Below, one piece after another: positions 8,399 to 17,148 of a stretch of 64,000 bases of DNA. Each line of letters begins with the position of its first letter. Within the stretch, counting starts at the first letter, position 1. Below the pieces are notes generated by a model. That model was given only the letters and a program-made list of their open reading frames with translations, was not told where the DNA came from and did not search any database. The position numbers were made by a program, and so were the translations under genes. Origin of the DNA: Zeimonas arvi (GTDB lineage Bacteria > Pseudomonadota > Gammaproteobacteria > Burkholderiales > Burkholderiaceae_E); contig NZ_VDUY01000005.1 of NCBI RefSeq assembly GCF_008039575.1, forward strand, positions 186,001-250,000. Reading direction: 5' to 3'.

Positions 8399-9550
8399 TC
8401 AGACGACGGTCCGCTTCGCTGCCGCGCGAAGTTCGTCTTCGTGCTCGCCGAGCGCCGGCGCGCGGGTGTTCACCACGACCGGCGCGCCGTCGATGCGCAC
8501 CGGGCACACGAAGGTCTTCGTGTCGGTGCCGCCCGGCATCGTCATCGGCCGCACGAGTTCGAGATGGGCGGCCTGCGGATCGGCCAGCGCCTCGTCGTAG
8601 CCGTTGATCGGCGCGTGCGGCACGCCGGCCTTCTCGAAGCGCGCCAGCCACTGCGCCGCGTCGTCGAGCACGAAGCGGGCCTCGAGCAGGTCCTTCAGCG
8701 CCACCTGGTTGGCCGCGCGCAGGGTGGTGGTGGCGAATCGCTCGTCGGCGAGCAGCTCGGGCATCGCCACGACCTCGCAGACGGAGCGCCACAGGCGATC
8801 GTTGCCCGCCGCGATCGCGAACCAGCCGTCGCGCGCGCGATAGGCCTGGTAGGGCGCATTGCGAGGATGCGCCGAACCCAGCTTGCGCGGATTCCGGCCG
8901 GTTCCGAAGTACTCGCTGGTCTGCAAGGCAGCGATCGCCAGCGTGGTGGCGAACATCGGCACGTCGACCTGGCCGCCCGGCCCGCCGGCGCGCACCCGCG
9001 CGATCATCGACGCGATCGAAAAGGCGCCGTACAGGCCCGCGGTGAAGTCGGCCACCGGCACGCCGCACTTGACCGGGGCGCCGTCGGGCTCTCCGGTCAC
9101 ACTCATCACGCCGGCAGCGGCCTGGATGGTCAGGTCGAAGCCGCCCTCGCCGGAACGCGGCCCGCTCTGCCCATAGGCCGAGATCGAGCAGTAGACCAGC
9201 GCGGGCTTGCGCGGGCCGAACCAGTCCCAGCCCAGCCCCAGGCGCTGCATGACGCCGGGGCGATTGTTCTCGACCAGGACATCGGCCTCGAGCACCAGCG
9301 CGCGGGCGACCTCGAGATCCTCGGGCTTCTTCAGATCGAGCGCGATCGAGCGCTTGCCGCGGTTCAGCGAGGCGAAATTCTCGGAGAAGCCGTTTCGGAT
9401 GGGCGGCCACTGCCGCAGCCCGTCGCCTTCCGGCGGCTCGATCTTGACGACCTGCGCGCCGAAATCGGCCAGCAGCATGCCGCAGAACGGGCCCGCCGCC
9501 ACCTGGCAGAACTCGACGACCCTGACGCCGGCCAAGGGATGCACGCTCAC
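8399..9550 (-). CDS. CaiB/BaiF (class III) CoA-transferase
   Basis: A 383-residue family III CoA-transferase. It begins LAGVRVVEFCQVAAGPFCG and contains LNRGKRSIALDLK, VENNRPGVMQRLGL and GGFDLTIQAAAG. Asp139 in the last motif is in the place of the catalytic Asp that carries the acyl group. Such enzymes move CoA between carboxylates without ATP. The GTG start at 9548-9550 overlaps the stop of the upstream Bug gene (GTGA). The same cluster also has an ATP-dependent CoA ligase, so two activation steps, or activation of two acids, are likely. The acceptor acid is not identifiable. Confidence 0.93.
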   Translation of the reverse strand: MSVHPLAGVRVVEFCQVAAGPFCGMLLADFGAQVVKIEPPEGDGLRQWPPIRNGFSENFASLNRGKRSIALDLKKPEDLEVARALVLEADVLVENNRPGVMQRLGLGWDWFGPRKPALVYCSISAYGQSGPRSGEGGFDLTIQAAAGVMSVTGEPDGAPVKCGVPVADFTAGLYGAFSIASMIARVRAGGPGGQVDVPMFATTLAIAALQTSEYFGTGRNPRKLGSAHPRNAPYQAYRARDGWFAIAAGNDRLWRSVCEVVAMPELLADERFATTTLRAANQVALKDLLEARFVLDDAAQWLARFEKAGVPHAPINGYDEALADPQAAHLELVRPMTMPGGTDTKTFVCPVRIDGAPVVVNTRAPALGEHEDELRAAAKRTVV

Positions 9551-10554
9551 CTCTCCCCCTTCAGGCCGATCGCAGGCAGCAGGTCTGCGTAATAGGCGCG
9601 AGCGTCCTCGAGGCCCTTGCTGTAGGCATCGGGGGGCGTCCAGCGCGCCACGACCCCGAAACGCAGCATCGCGTCGACGTTCTTCGGATCGGTGACAACC
9701 TGCTCGAGTGCGCTCGACAGCTTGCGCATGACATCGGGCGGCGTACCGCGCGGGGCCATGATGCCCCAGCCGCCGGTCGGAAGCTTCGCCTTCACGCCAG
9801 CCTCGATCAGCGAGGGCACATCGGGCAGTTCCGGATGACGGCGATCGGAAAACGCGGCCAGCGCGACCGCCTTGCCCGACTTCGCCATGCCGAGCCCGAC
9901 CCCGTCGAGGATCAGGTCGATCTCGCCGCCGATCAGCGCCGCGATCAGCTGGCCCGATCCCTTGAAGGGCACGTGCAGCAGGTCGATGCCGGCCTCGCGC
10001 TTCAGGATCTCGCCGGCGATGTGGCCCGCCGACGCGATACCGGCCGAGCCGAAGGTCAGCTTGCCAGGCGCCTTCTTCGCGCGATCGATCAGTTGCTGCA
10101 GGCTCGTCACGCCGAGCTCGTTGCGCGCGGTGATGATCGCGATGTAGTCGGCTACGCCGCCGGCGAACTCGAAACCGGTCACCGGGTCGTAGGGAAGCTT
10201 GCGCATGTTGGGCAACACCGAGAATGCGGTCGCCGAACCCTGCAGGATCGTGTAACCGTCCGGGTCGGCTCGAAAGACCTGATCGGTGCCGATCTGGGTC
10301 GTGCCGCCGGGCTTGTTCTCGATGACGACGGTCGTGCCCAGCGCTTCGCGCAGACCCTCGGCGAGCACCCGCCCCAAGGAATCGCTGCTGCCGCCCGGGG
10401 GAAAGGGCACCACCATGCGGATCGGGCGGTCGGGCCAACTGCCCTGGGCGCGGGCGGCGACCGGGAACAACGACGCAGCGGCGAGCGCCACGCCCCCGGC
10501 GAGCAGCGCTCGACGAGGGAGCCTGTCGACGCGGTCGGTGCCTGAACTGTCCAT
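9547..10554 (-). CDS. Bug family (TctC-like) solute-binding protein, possibly Tat-exported
   Basis: A 335-residue Bug receptor. The leader carries LPRRALLAGG before a hydrophobic stretch ending in ARAQG; the paired arginines suggest a possible Tat signal rather than a plain Sec signal. The mature protein shows RPIRMVVPFPPGGSSD, VIENKPGGTTQIG and LHVPFKGSGQ, all Bug hallmarks. AGGAG precedes the ATG at 10554. It is the first gene of the minus-strand CoA cluster and overlaps the CoA-transferase start by four bases. The co-transcription suggests that it binds the acid activated by that enzyme. Confidence 0.92.
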   Translation of the reverse strand: MDSSGTDRVDRLPRRALLAGGVALAAASLFPVAARAQGSWPDRPIRMVVPFPPGGSSDSLGRVLAEGLREALGTTVVIENKPGGTTQIGTDQVFRADPDGYTILQGSATAFSVLPNMRKLPYDPVTGFEFAGGVADYIAIITARNELGVTSLQQLIDRAKKAPGKLTFGSAGIASAGHIAGEILKREAGIDLLHVPFKGSGQLIAALIGGEIDLILDGVGLGMAKSGKAVALAAFSDRRHPELPDVPSLIEAGVKAKLPTGGWGIMAPRGTPPDVMRKLSSALEQVVTDPKNVDAMLRFGVVARWTPPDAYSKGLEDARAYYADLLPAIGLKGER

Positions 10555-10615
10555 CACTTCTCCTGATTCTCGGGTTTCGTTGCGGGGGTGCCGCGAGCTC
10601 GCGGCGCGGGGCTGC

Positions 10616-12247
10616 CTATGCCGCCCTGCGGATCTCCCATTCCTGGCCTGGGATCGCTGCAATCAGTGACCGGGTGTACTCGTGCGCTGGCTGGCGGAAG
10701 ATCGTGCCGGGCGTCCCGATCTCCACGATGCGTCCCCGCTGCATGACGGCCACCCGGTCGCACAACTGGCTCGCCACCCTCAGGTCGTGGGTGATGAAGA
10801 GGAGGGCGAGACCCAGGTCGCGCCGGATCTGCTCGAGGAGCTCGAGAACCTGGGCTTGAACCGACACGTCCAGCGCGGACACCGGCTCGTCCGCGACGAT
10901 CAGTTCCGGGCGCATCACCAGCGCGCGCGCGATCCCGATCCGTTGCCTCTGGCCACCGGAAAACTCATGCGGAAAGCGGTCCGCCGCGGACGCCTCCAGG
11001 CCGACGCGCTCGAGCGTCTCGAGCAGTCGGCGGTTGGCTTCCTCGGGGTCGACACCGGCCAGGATGGCGGACTCCGTGACGATGCGGCGTATGCGATGCC
11101 TCGGGTTGAGGGACGCAAAGGGGTCCTGGAACACCATCTGAATCCGGGGACGCAGCGCGCGCAGCGCCCTGCCCCGAAGCTTTCCGAGGTCGACGCCATC
11201 GAACCGCATGCTTCCGCCGTCCGGCTCGATGAGCCTGGCGACGATCTGCCCGAGCGTCGTCTTGCCGGACCCCGACTCGCCGACCAGGCCCAGTGTCTCG
11301 CCGCGCCCGATCTCGAGCGAGACGTCATCGACCGCCCGCACGCCCGCGCGTTCCCGCTTGAAGAAGCTGCGGCGCGCCGCATACTGCTTGCTCAATCCGC
11401 GGATGACGAGCAACGGCTCCCTGGTCTGCGCCTGCAGGCGCCGGTCGGCAAGGCGAGGCACGGCAGCGATGAGTTTCCGGGTATAGGGATCGGCGGGCGC
11501 TTCGAGCACCCGCGACGCGGGCCCCGCCTCCACCACCCGCCCGGTCTGCATCACCACCACCCGGTCGGCCAGATCCGCGACGACCCCGAAATCGTGAGTG
11601 ATGAACAGCACGCCGATGCCGCTTCGCTGCCTGAGCTCCCGGATCAGCGACAGGACCTGCGCCTGCGTCGTCACGTCGAGCGCCGTCGTGGGCTCGTCGG
11701 CGATCAGGAGCCTGGGCTCGAGCGCCATCGCCATGGCGATCATCACTCGCTGTCGCTGGCCGCCCGACAGCTGGAACGGGTAGCGGCCGCGCAGCGTTCC
11801 GGGATCCGGCAGGTGCATCGACTCGAGCAGCTCCAGCACACGCTTGCCGCGCGTCGTCGAATCCCCGAACCCATGGACCGCGAGCGCCTCGTCGATCTGC
11901 TCGCCTACCGTGAGGACGGGGTTCAGCGCCGTCATCGGCTCCTGGAAGATCATTGCCATCCGACGACCGCGAAGCTCGCGCATCTGCTCGGCCGACAGGA
12001 CTGCCAAGTCCTGTCCTTCGAACAGGATCCGGCCACTCTTCGCCTCGAGCGAAGGCGGCAGCAGCCGCATGGCCGCGTTGGCGAGCACCGACTTCCCGGA
12101 TCCCGACTCGCCGACCACGCAAACGATCTCTCCCGGGGCAACGGTGATCGAGACACCGGACACCGCGAATCCGCGGTCGCCGCCGCGAGGCAGCGACACC
12201 GACAAGTCGCGGATCTCGAGCAAGGCTTCGGCATGGCCGCGGTTCAT
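10616..12247 (-). CDS. Peptide/nickel-type ABC transporter, fused double ATPase (DppD-DppF type)
   Basis: A 543-residue protein with two complete ABC ATPase units in tandem. The first has Walker A GESGSGKS (about 46-53), the LSGGQ signature (160-164) and Walker [13 protein letters not shown]. The second has GESGSGKT (about 323-330), [10 protein letters not shown] and [12 protein letters not shown]. Each half ends with the oligopeptide-family C-terminal extension ([22 protein letters not shown]). It energises import through the adjacent DppC and DppB permeases. Its ATG overlaps the dppC-like stop (ATGA). Fused double ATPases of this kind serve peptide, glutathione, opine and nickel importers. 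Confidence 0.93.
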   Translation of the reverse strand: MNRGHAEALLEIRDLSVSLPRGGDRGFAVSGVSITVAPGEIVCVVGESGSGKSVLANAAMRLLPPSLEAKSGRILFEGQDLAVLSAEQMRELRGRRMAMIFQEPMTALNPVLTVGEQIDEALAVHGFGDSTTRGKRVLELLESMHLPDPGTLRGRYPFQLSGGQRQRVMIAMAMALEPRLLIADEPTTALDVTTQAQVLSLIRELRQRSGIGVLFITHDFGVVADLADRVVVMQTGRVVEAGPASRVLEAPADPYTRKLIAAVPRLADRRLQAQTREPLLVIRGLSKQYAARRSFFKRERAGVRAVDDVSLEIGRGETLGLVGESGSGKTTLGQIVARLIEPDGGSMRFDGVDLGKLRGRALRALRPRIQMVFQDPFASLNPRHRIRRIVTESAILAGVDPEEANRRLLETLERVGLEASAADRFPHEFSGGQRQRIGIARALVMRPELIVADEPVSALDVSVQAQVLELLEQIRRDLGLALLFITHDLRVASQLCDRVAVMQRGRIVEIGTPGTIFRQPAHEYTRSLIAAIPGQEWEIRRAA

Positions 12248-13089
12248 TGCGCTCCCCCCCGTGCATGCGATTGCCTGGGATTGAGCGCCATGTTGAGGGC
12301 ATCCCCGAAGAGGTTCAGGCCGAGCACGGTCACGAAGATCGCCATGCCGGGAAACGCCGACAGCCACCAGTTCTGGAGGATCATGGTGCGCCCCGCTCCG
12401 ATCATGAAGCCCCAGGAGATGTAGTTCCGGTCGCCCAGGCCGAGAAAGCTGATGGACGACTCGAGCAGGATCGCGGTTGCGACCATCAGCGATGCCGCGA
12501 CCACGATCGGAGAAACCGCATTCGGAAGAATCTGGCATGCCATGATCCTCAGATGCGATTGCCCGCCGACCACCGCGGCACGGACGAAGTCCCGGGTCTT
12601 CAGGCTCAGGAACTCGGCGCGCACCAGACGCGCGACCGATGGCCAGGAGACCGCGGCGATCGCCGCGACGATCGACACCATCGACGGCGCGAGGATCGCC
12701 ACCAGCACCAGAGCCAGCAGGAAGCTGGGGATCGTCTGCACGAACTCCGTCAGTCGCATCAGCAGATCGTCGATCCATCCCCCGAAGAAGCCCGCGATCG
12801 CCCCGATGACGGTCCCGACCACCACCGACACCGTGGTCGCGAGGAGCGCAACGAGCAGCGACACGCGGGCACCGTGCACGAGCCCCGCCGCGACGTCGCG
12901 GCCCAGCACATCGGTTCCCAGGAGATAGCCCGGCGAAAAGGGCGGCAGGTTCGGCTCGGCGACCATCCGCCAGGGGTTGCCGGGATACATCAGGTCGGCA
13001 GCCAGGGCGATCGCGACGACGGCCGCGAGGATCGCGGCGCCGAGCAGGCCGCCGGGCGTGCCCAGCAGCATCCGCAGGAACGGCTTCAT
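12244..13089 (-). CDS. Peptide/nickel-type ABC transporter permease (DppC family)
   Basis: A 281-residue inner-membrane permease. It has an N-terminal hydrophobic segment (GGLLGAAILAAVVAIALAAD), the OppC/DppC-type periplasmic segment YLLGTDVLGRDVAAGLVHGAR, and several further membrane spans. The cytoplasmic EAA-like loop AVVGGQSHLRIMACQILPNA contacts the ATPase. It overlaps both neighbours by four bases (ATGA), so the permease genes and the ATPase gene form one operon. The substrate is determined by the linked binding protein. Confidence 0.93.
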   Translation of the reverse strand: MKPFLRMLLGTPGGLLGAAILAAVVAIALAADLMYPGNPWRMVAEPNLPPFSPGYLLGTDVLGRDVAAGLVHGARVSLLVALLATTVSVVVGTVIGAIAGFFGGWIDDLLMRLTEFVQTIPSFLLALVLVAILAPSMVSIVAAIAAVSWPSVARLVRAEFLSLKTRDFVRAAVVGGQSHLRIMACQILPNAVSPIVVAASLMVATAILLESSISFLGLGDRNYISWGFMIGAGRTMILQNWWLSAFPGMAIFVTVLGLNLFGDALNMALNPRQSHARGGAQ

Positions 13090-14063
13090 GCGGCCACCTC
13101 GATCCGGGGGTCGGCGAGCCGGTACAGGACGTCGGCGACGAGGTTGAACACGATCACCATGACCGAACAGACGAAGAAGATGGCCAGCAGAAGGTTGTAG
13201 TCACGCTGGAACAGGGCGTCGAACGCGAGGCGACCGATTCCCGGCCAGGCGAAGACCGTCTCGATGAGGACCGAACCTCCGACGATGTGACCGGCCTGAA
13301 TCGTCGCGAAGGTGATGACGGGCAGGAGCGCGTTGCGCAGAACGTGACGGCGCCAGATCCGACCGTCCGGCACGCCCTTGGCCCGCGCGGTCTTCACGAA
13401 ATCCTGGTCGACGACGTCGGCGACCGCAGCCCGCGTGACCCGCATGTACACGGCCATGTAGAAAAGTCCGAGCGTCAGCGCCGGCATCGCCAGGTGACGC
13501 AGCATGTCGAGCAGCCGGGCGATCCCCTCGAGCCCCGCCCCCACCGTCGACATCCCGTAGGCAGGAAGCCACTGGAGCTGCATGGAGAACAGCACGATCG
13601 CCATCAGCCCAAGCCAGAACAAGGGCATGGCGAAGAACACCAGTGAAAGCACCGTGATCGCCGCGTCGATCCTCGACCCGGGCCTTCGCCCGGCGGCCAC
13701 ACCGAGCGCGACGCCAGTGACGAGGGCGAATGCAAAGGCGCTGAGGGTGAGCATCAGGGTCGCCGGCAGGCGCTCGATGATGATCTCGGCGACCGGGCGG
13801 TTTTCGCGGAACGACTTGCCGAAGTTGAACGTCGCGACCTGCCCCACGTAGACCAGCAGCTGTTCGGGCAAGGGACGATCCAGGCCGAAGTCGCGCCGCA
13901 CGTCCGCGATGAACTGGGCGTCCGCGGCGCCCATCTCTCCGGCGATCACCTCGGCCGGATCGCCCGGGGCCATCCTCAGCAACATGAAGTTGAGGACGAT
14001 GACCCCCAGCAGGACGGCCGCGGCCTTCGCCAGCCTCGAGAGAACCGGTTTCAGGCGATGCAT
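13086..14063 (-). CDS. Peptide/nickel-type ABC transporter permease (DppB family)
   Basis: A 325-residue inner-membrane permease of the DppB/OppB/GsiC type. The N-terminal span VLLGVIVLNFMLLRMAPGDP is the family hallmark. Five further hydrophobic segments follow, and the coupling loop reads ARAKGVPDGRIWRRHVLRNA. It lies 6 bp downstream of the solute-binding protein gene and overlaps dppC by four bases, so it is the second gene of a five-component importer. No sequence oddity was noted. Confidence 0.93.
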   Translation of the reverse strand: MHRLKPVLSRLAKAAAVLLGVIVLNFMLLRMAPGDPAEVIAGEMGAADAQFIADVRRDFGLDRPLPEQLLVYVGQVATFNFGKSFRENRPVAEIIIERLPATLMLTLSAFAFALVTGVALGVAAGRRPGSRIDAAITVLSLVFFAMPLFWLGLMAIVLFSMQLQWLPAYGMSTVGAGLEGIARLLDMLRHLAMPALTLGLFYMAVYMRVTRAAVADVVDQDFVKTARAKGVPDGRIWRRHVLRNALLPVITFATIQAGHIVGGSVLIETVFAWPGIGRLAFDALFQRDYNLLLAIFFVCSVMVIVFNLVADVLYRLADPRIEVAA

Positions 14064-14069
14064 GTCCGC

Positions 14070-15656
14070 TTACCGCTTGATCCAGACGTCGGCGAAGTTC
14101 TCGTTCATCCCGAGCCCCGTCGCCAGGAGGTTGTGAACCTTGGTCCGGTGCAGGGTCGGGAAGACCAGCTCATGGGTCCAGAGCACCGGAAGGTCCTGCG
14201 AGAGAATCTTCTGCAGCTCGGCATACAGCCTGCGGCGTTCGGCCACGTCCTGGGTGTGCTCCGCCGTGCGAAGCAACTCATCGACGCGCGGATTCGAGTA
14301 GCCGCCGACGTTGGCCGCGGACGACGGTACCGGCATGCCGGCGAAGCTCAGGTAGGTCTGATTGCTCCCGATCGCCGGGTCGCCGAGCAGGTAGACGAAG
14401 TTGAGCGCGAGGTCGAAGTCACCGCTGGTGATCCGGCGGTACCAGCCGGGCACGTCGGTCGGCACCAGTGTCACCTTGATGCCGACGTCGCCAAGGCGTT
14501 CGCGGATGAATTCCGCGAACCGCTGCCAGGTCTCGCCGTAGGGCAGGGGCACCAGCCTCAGCTCGGCCCGCACGCCGTCGGCATTCGGCTTCAGGCCCAT
14601 CTCGTCGAGCAGGGCGCGCGCCCGGGCCGGATCGAACGGATAGCGCGTCTCGGCGGCGGTGTTCTTGAAGGGGCTTCGGGAAGTGAACGGGCCGTCCGTC
14701 AGGCGACCGAAACCCGAGAACACCGAGCGCACGATGAAGTTGCGATCGATCGCGTGGGCAAGCGCCTGACGGAAGCGGACGTCGTCGAGCGGCTTGTTGC
14801 GCAGGTTCAGGTTGAGGAAACCGATCGGGTCGAGGAATTCCCAGCCAGACTCGGCAAGCTTGACGTCCTTGGCGATCGCGAGGCGGCGCAGCTCGAAGTT
14901 CTCGACATCGCCACCGCGGAGCGCATCGATCCTCCCGGTTTCGAAGGCGATTGCCCTGCCATTGGCGTCCGGGATCACGTGGAAATAGATGTTGTCGAGA
15001 TGCGGCTTGCCGGGCGACCAGTAGTCGGGATTGCGGACCAGGTGGATGTATGCGCCTTTGCGCCACTCCTTGACCCGAAAGGGGCCGGTGCCGACGATGG
15101 TGTTGTTCTGGGACGCGGTTCGATACTCGGTCACCCCCTCGTACATGTGCCGAGGCATGATCGTCCCGCCAGTGGCGTCGAAGATCAGCATGAACGAAGG
15201 AAAGGGCTGCTTGAGCCGGAAGACCGCGGTATGCGAATCGGGCGCGGTGATCGACTCGACCTTCTCCATCACCTGGCGGGTGCGGGCGAAGGTGGCCGGC
15301 AGGAACTTCTGGAAGCTGAACAGCACGTCCTCCGCGGTGAAGGGCTTGCCGTCGTGCCACTTCACGTTCTTGCGCAGCTTGAAGGTGTAGACGAGTCCGT
15401 CCGGCGAGATGGACCACGACTCCGCCAGCATCGGGATCGGCTCCAGCTTGGGCGAGAGGGTGATCAGGCCTTCGTAGAGTTTGCTTCCGACGAAGGACAC
15501 GGGGCCGAGCTTGTTGACTCCGAGGTTGATCGTGGGCGGCTCGGGCTGCACGATCAGGTTCAGCGTGCCGCCGTTGACAGGTGCCTGGGCATGGGCGAAC
15601 CCGCCGAGGGTCGCTGCGGCGAGCCAGGTTCCGAACAATCTCAACATGCGCTTCAT
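14070..15656 (-). CDS. Peptide/nickel-type ABC transporter substrate-binding protein (SBP family 5)
   Basis: A 528-residue periplasmic binding protein. A signal peptide (MKRMLRLFGTWLAAATLGG, cleavage near AHAQA) is followed by family 5 motifs: LAESWSISPDGLVYTFKLRK, WHDGKPFTAEDVLFSF and RVKEWRKGAYIHLVRNPDYW. This family binds peptides, nickel, haem, glutathione and opine-like or amine conjugates. Placement between an aminotransferase gene and the permease genes suggests an amine-containing ligand. The ATG at 15656 is chosen because the signal peptide begins there. Confidence 0.93.
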   Translation of the reverse strand: MKRMLRLFGTWLAAATLGGFAHAQAPVNGGTLNLIVQPEPPTINLGVNKLGPVSFVGSKLYEGLITLSPKLEPIPMLAESWSISPDGLVYTFKLRKNVKWHDGKPFTAEDVLFSFQKFLPATFARTRQVMEKVESITAPDSHTAVFRLKQPFPSFMLIFDATGGTIMPRHMYEGVTEYRTASQNNTIVGTGPFRVKEWRKGAYIHLVRNPDYWSPGKPHLDNIYFHVIPDANGRAIAFETGRIDALRGGDVENFELRRLAIAKDVKLAESGWEFLDPIGFLNLNLRNKPLDDVRFRQALAHAIDRNFIVRSVFSGFGRLTDGPFTSRSPFKNTAAETRYPFDPARARALLDEMGLKPNADGVRAELRLVPLPYGETWQRFAEFIRERLGDVGIKVTLVPTDVPGWYRRITSGDFDLALNFVYLLGDPAIGSNQTYLSFAGMPVPSSAANVGGYSNPRVDELLRTAEHTQDVAERRRLYAELQKILSQDLPVLWTHELVFPTLHRTKVHNLLATGLGMNENFADVWIKR

Positions 15657-15718
15657 GGTGTCTCCTCTGCCGGTGGCCACCGGCCGGTATCGGTTCCGCT
15701 TGCGTGTCTGCCTGCTGT

Positions 15719-17125
15719 TCAGGCGAGGCCCTTCTCCAGCACCCATTCCCGCGCATCATCGAGCGCGGACCGGAGGCCGTCGAACAGCTCATCGATCTGC
15801 GCTTCGTCGACGATCAGCGGCGGACACACCGCGACGCAATCGCGGATCGCCCTGACGATCACGCCATGCTCCATGGCCCGGGCCTGGATGTACGGACCGA
15901 CTCCCGACGCAGCATCGAACGGCTTGCGCTCGGCCTTGTCGCGTGCGATCTCCACGGCGCCGAGCAGTCCGATGCCGCGGGTTTCGCCCACCAGCGGATG
16001 CTCGCGAAGGGCGGCGAGTCGCTCCGCAAAGCGGGGGGACATCCGGGCCACGTGCCCGACGATGTCGCGCTCCTCGTAGATCTTCAGCGTCTCGTTGGCT
16101 ACCGCCGCGCAGACGGGATGCGCAGAATAGGTGACGCCATGCGCGAACGCGCCGATCTTCCGGCTCTCGGCCTTCATGGCGTCGTGGATCGCGTCGCTGA
16201 CCAGCGTCCCGGAGATCGGCATGTAGGCCGAGGACAGCGCCTTTGCCACGGTCATCATGTCGGGCCTGATGCCGAAGTGATCGCATCCCCACATGCGGCC
16301 GGTGCGCCCGAAGCCGGTGATCACCTCATCGGCAATCAACAGGATGTCGTGCTTGCGGAGCAGTCGCTGGATGCCCTCGAAGTACCCGGGAGGGGGCAGG
16401 ATGACGCCGCCGCCCGAGCCGTTCACGGGCTCCGCGATGAACGCGGCGATGGTCTCCGGCCCCTCGCGCTCGACCAGGGCTTCGAAACTCGACAGCATGC
16501 GGGCAGCGAAAGCCTCGCGAGACTCGCCCTTGCGTGCGCCGTGGTACCAGCTCGGCATCTCGGCGTGAACGACGTTCGCGATCGGCAGGTCGAAGTCGGC
16601 GTGCATCGCCGGCACGCCGGTGAGGCTTCCTGCGCCGATGGTCACGCCGTGATAGGCGCCCCAGCGCGAGATGATCTTCTTCTTTTTCGGACGTCCGAGC
16701 GCGTTGTTGTAATACCAGGCCAGCTTGATCGCCGTGTCGTTCGCCTCGGAGCCCGAGTTCGCAAACAGCACGTGGTTGAGACCTTCCGGGGCGATTGCGG
16801 TGAGCCGCGACGCCAGCTGGATGGCCGCCGGGTGGGAACGATGATTGAAGACGTGGTAGTAGGGCAAGGTGGCAAGCTGGCGGGTGGCGGCATCGACGAG
16901 GCGCCGCTCGCTGAAGCCGAGCGATGCGCACCAGAGCGCCGACATGCCCTCGAGGTACCGCTTGCCATTGCTGTCGAACACGTAGGCCCCTTCTCCGCGT
17001 TCGATCACAACCGGCCCGCGTGACGCGTGCGCGTCGAGATTCGTGTACGGATGGATGAGGTGCGCCACATCCTTCGCCGGGTCGATCGCCCCGTCCTTGA
17101 CTGCCCCCTGCGGTCCGAGATCCAT
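15719..17125 (-). CDS. Class III PLP-dependent aminotransferase (putrescine/omega-amine:pyruvate type)
   Basis: A 468-residue fold-type I aminotransferase. Lys295 in MTVAKALSSAYMP is the Schiff-base lysine and Asp266 in LLIADEVITGFGR holds the PLP pyridine nitrogen. FANSGSEANDTAIKLAWYYN and GAYHGVTIGAGSLTG resemble bacterial SpuC-type polyamine:pyruvate and other omega-aminotransferases. It would transfer an amino group from a primary amine to a keto acid, leaving an aldehyde. GGAG six bases before the ATG at 17125 favours that start over the in-frame ATG at 17137. A deacetylase gene lies just upstream and an importer just downstream, so an amine released by deacetylation is a plausible substrate. 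Confidence 0.9.
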   Translation of the reverse strand: MDLGPQGAVKDGAIDPAKDVAHLIHPYTNLDAHASRGPVVIERGEGAYVFDSNGKRYLEGMSALWCASLGFSERRLVDAATRQLATLPYYHVFNHRSHPAAIQLASRLTAIAPEGLNHVLFANSGSEANDTAIKLAWYYNNALGRPKKKKIISRWGAYHGVTIGAGSLTGVPAMHADFDLPIANVVHAEMPSWYHGARKGESREAFAARMLSSFEALVEREGPETIAAFIAEPVNGSGGGVILPPPGYFEGIQRLLRKHDILLIADEVITGFGRTGRMWGCDHFGIRPDMMTVAKALSSAYMPISGTLVSDAIHDAMKAESRKIGAFAHGVTYSAHPVCAAVANETLKIYEERDIVGHVARMSPRFAERLAALREHPLVGETRGIGLLGAVEIARDKAERKPFDAASGVGPYIQARAMEHGVIVRAIRDCVAVCPPLIVDEAQIDELFDGLRSALDDAREWVLEKGLA

Positions 17126-17148
17126 GCTTCGCTCCATTCGGGTTGTGT

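Noticed and set aside
8399-10438. A single long minus-strand frame joining the CoA-transferase to upstream sequence, suggesting a fusion protein
   Set aside because: The upstream part is the alternate frame of the Bug gene; the GTG at 9550 with a GTGA overlap is a natural start for the CoA-transferase.
14058-16079. A 673-codon plus-strand frame opposite the solute-binding protein and aminotransferase genes
   Set aside because: Its composition is that of a complement frame, and both minus-strand genes are well supported.
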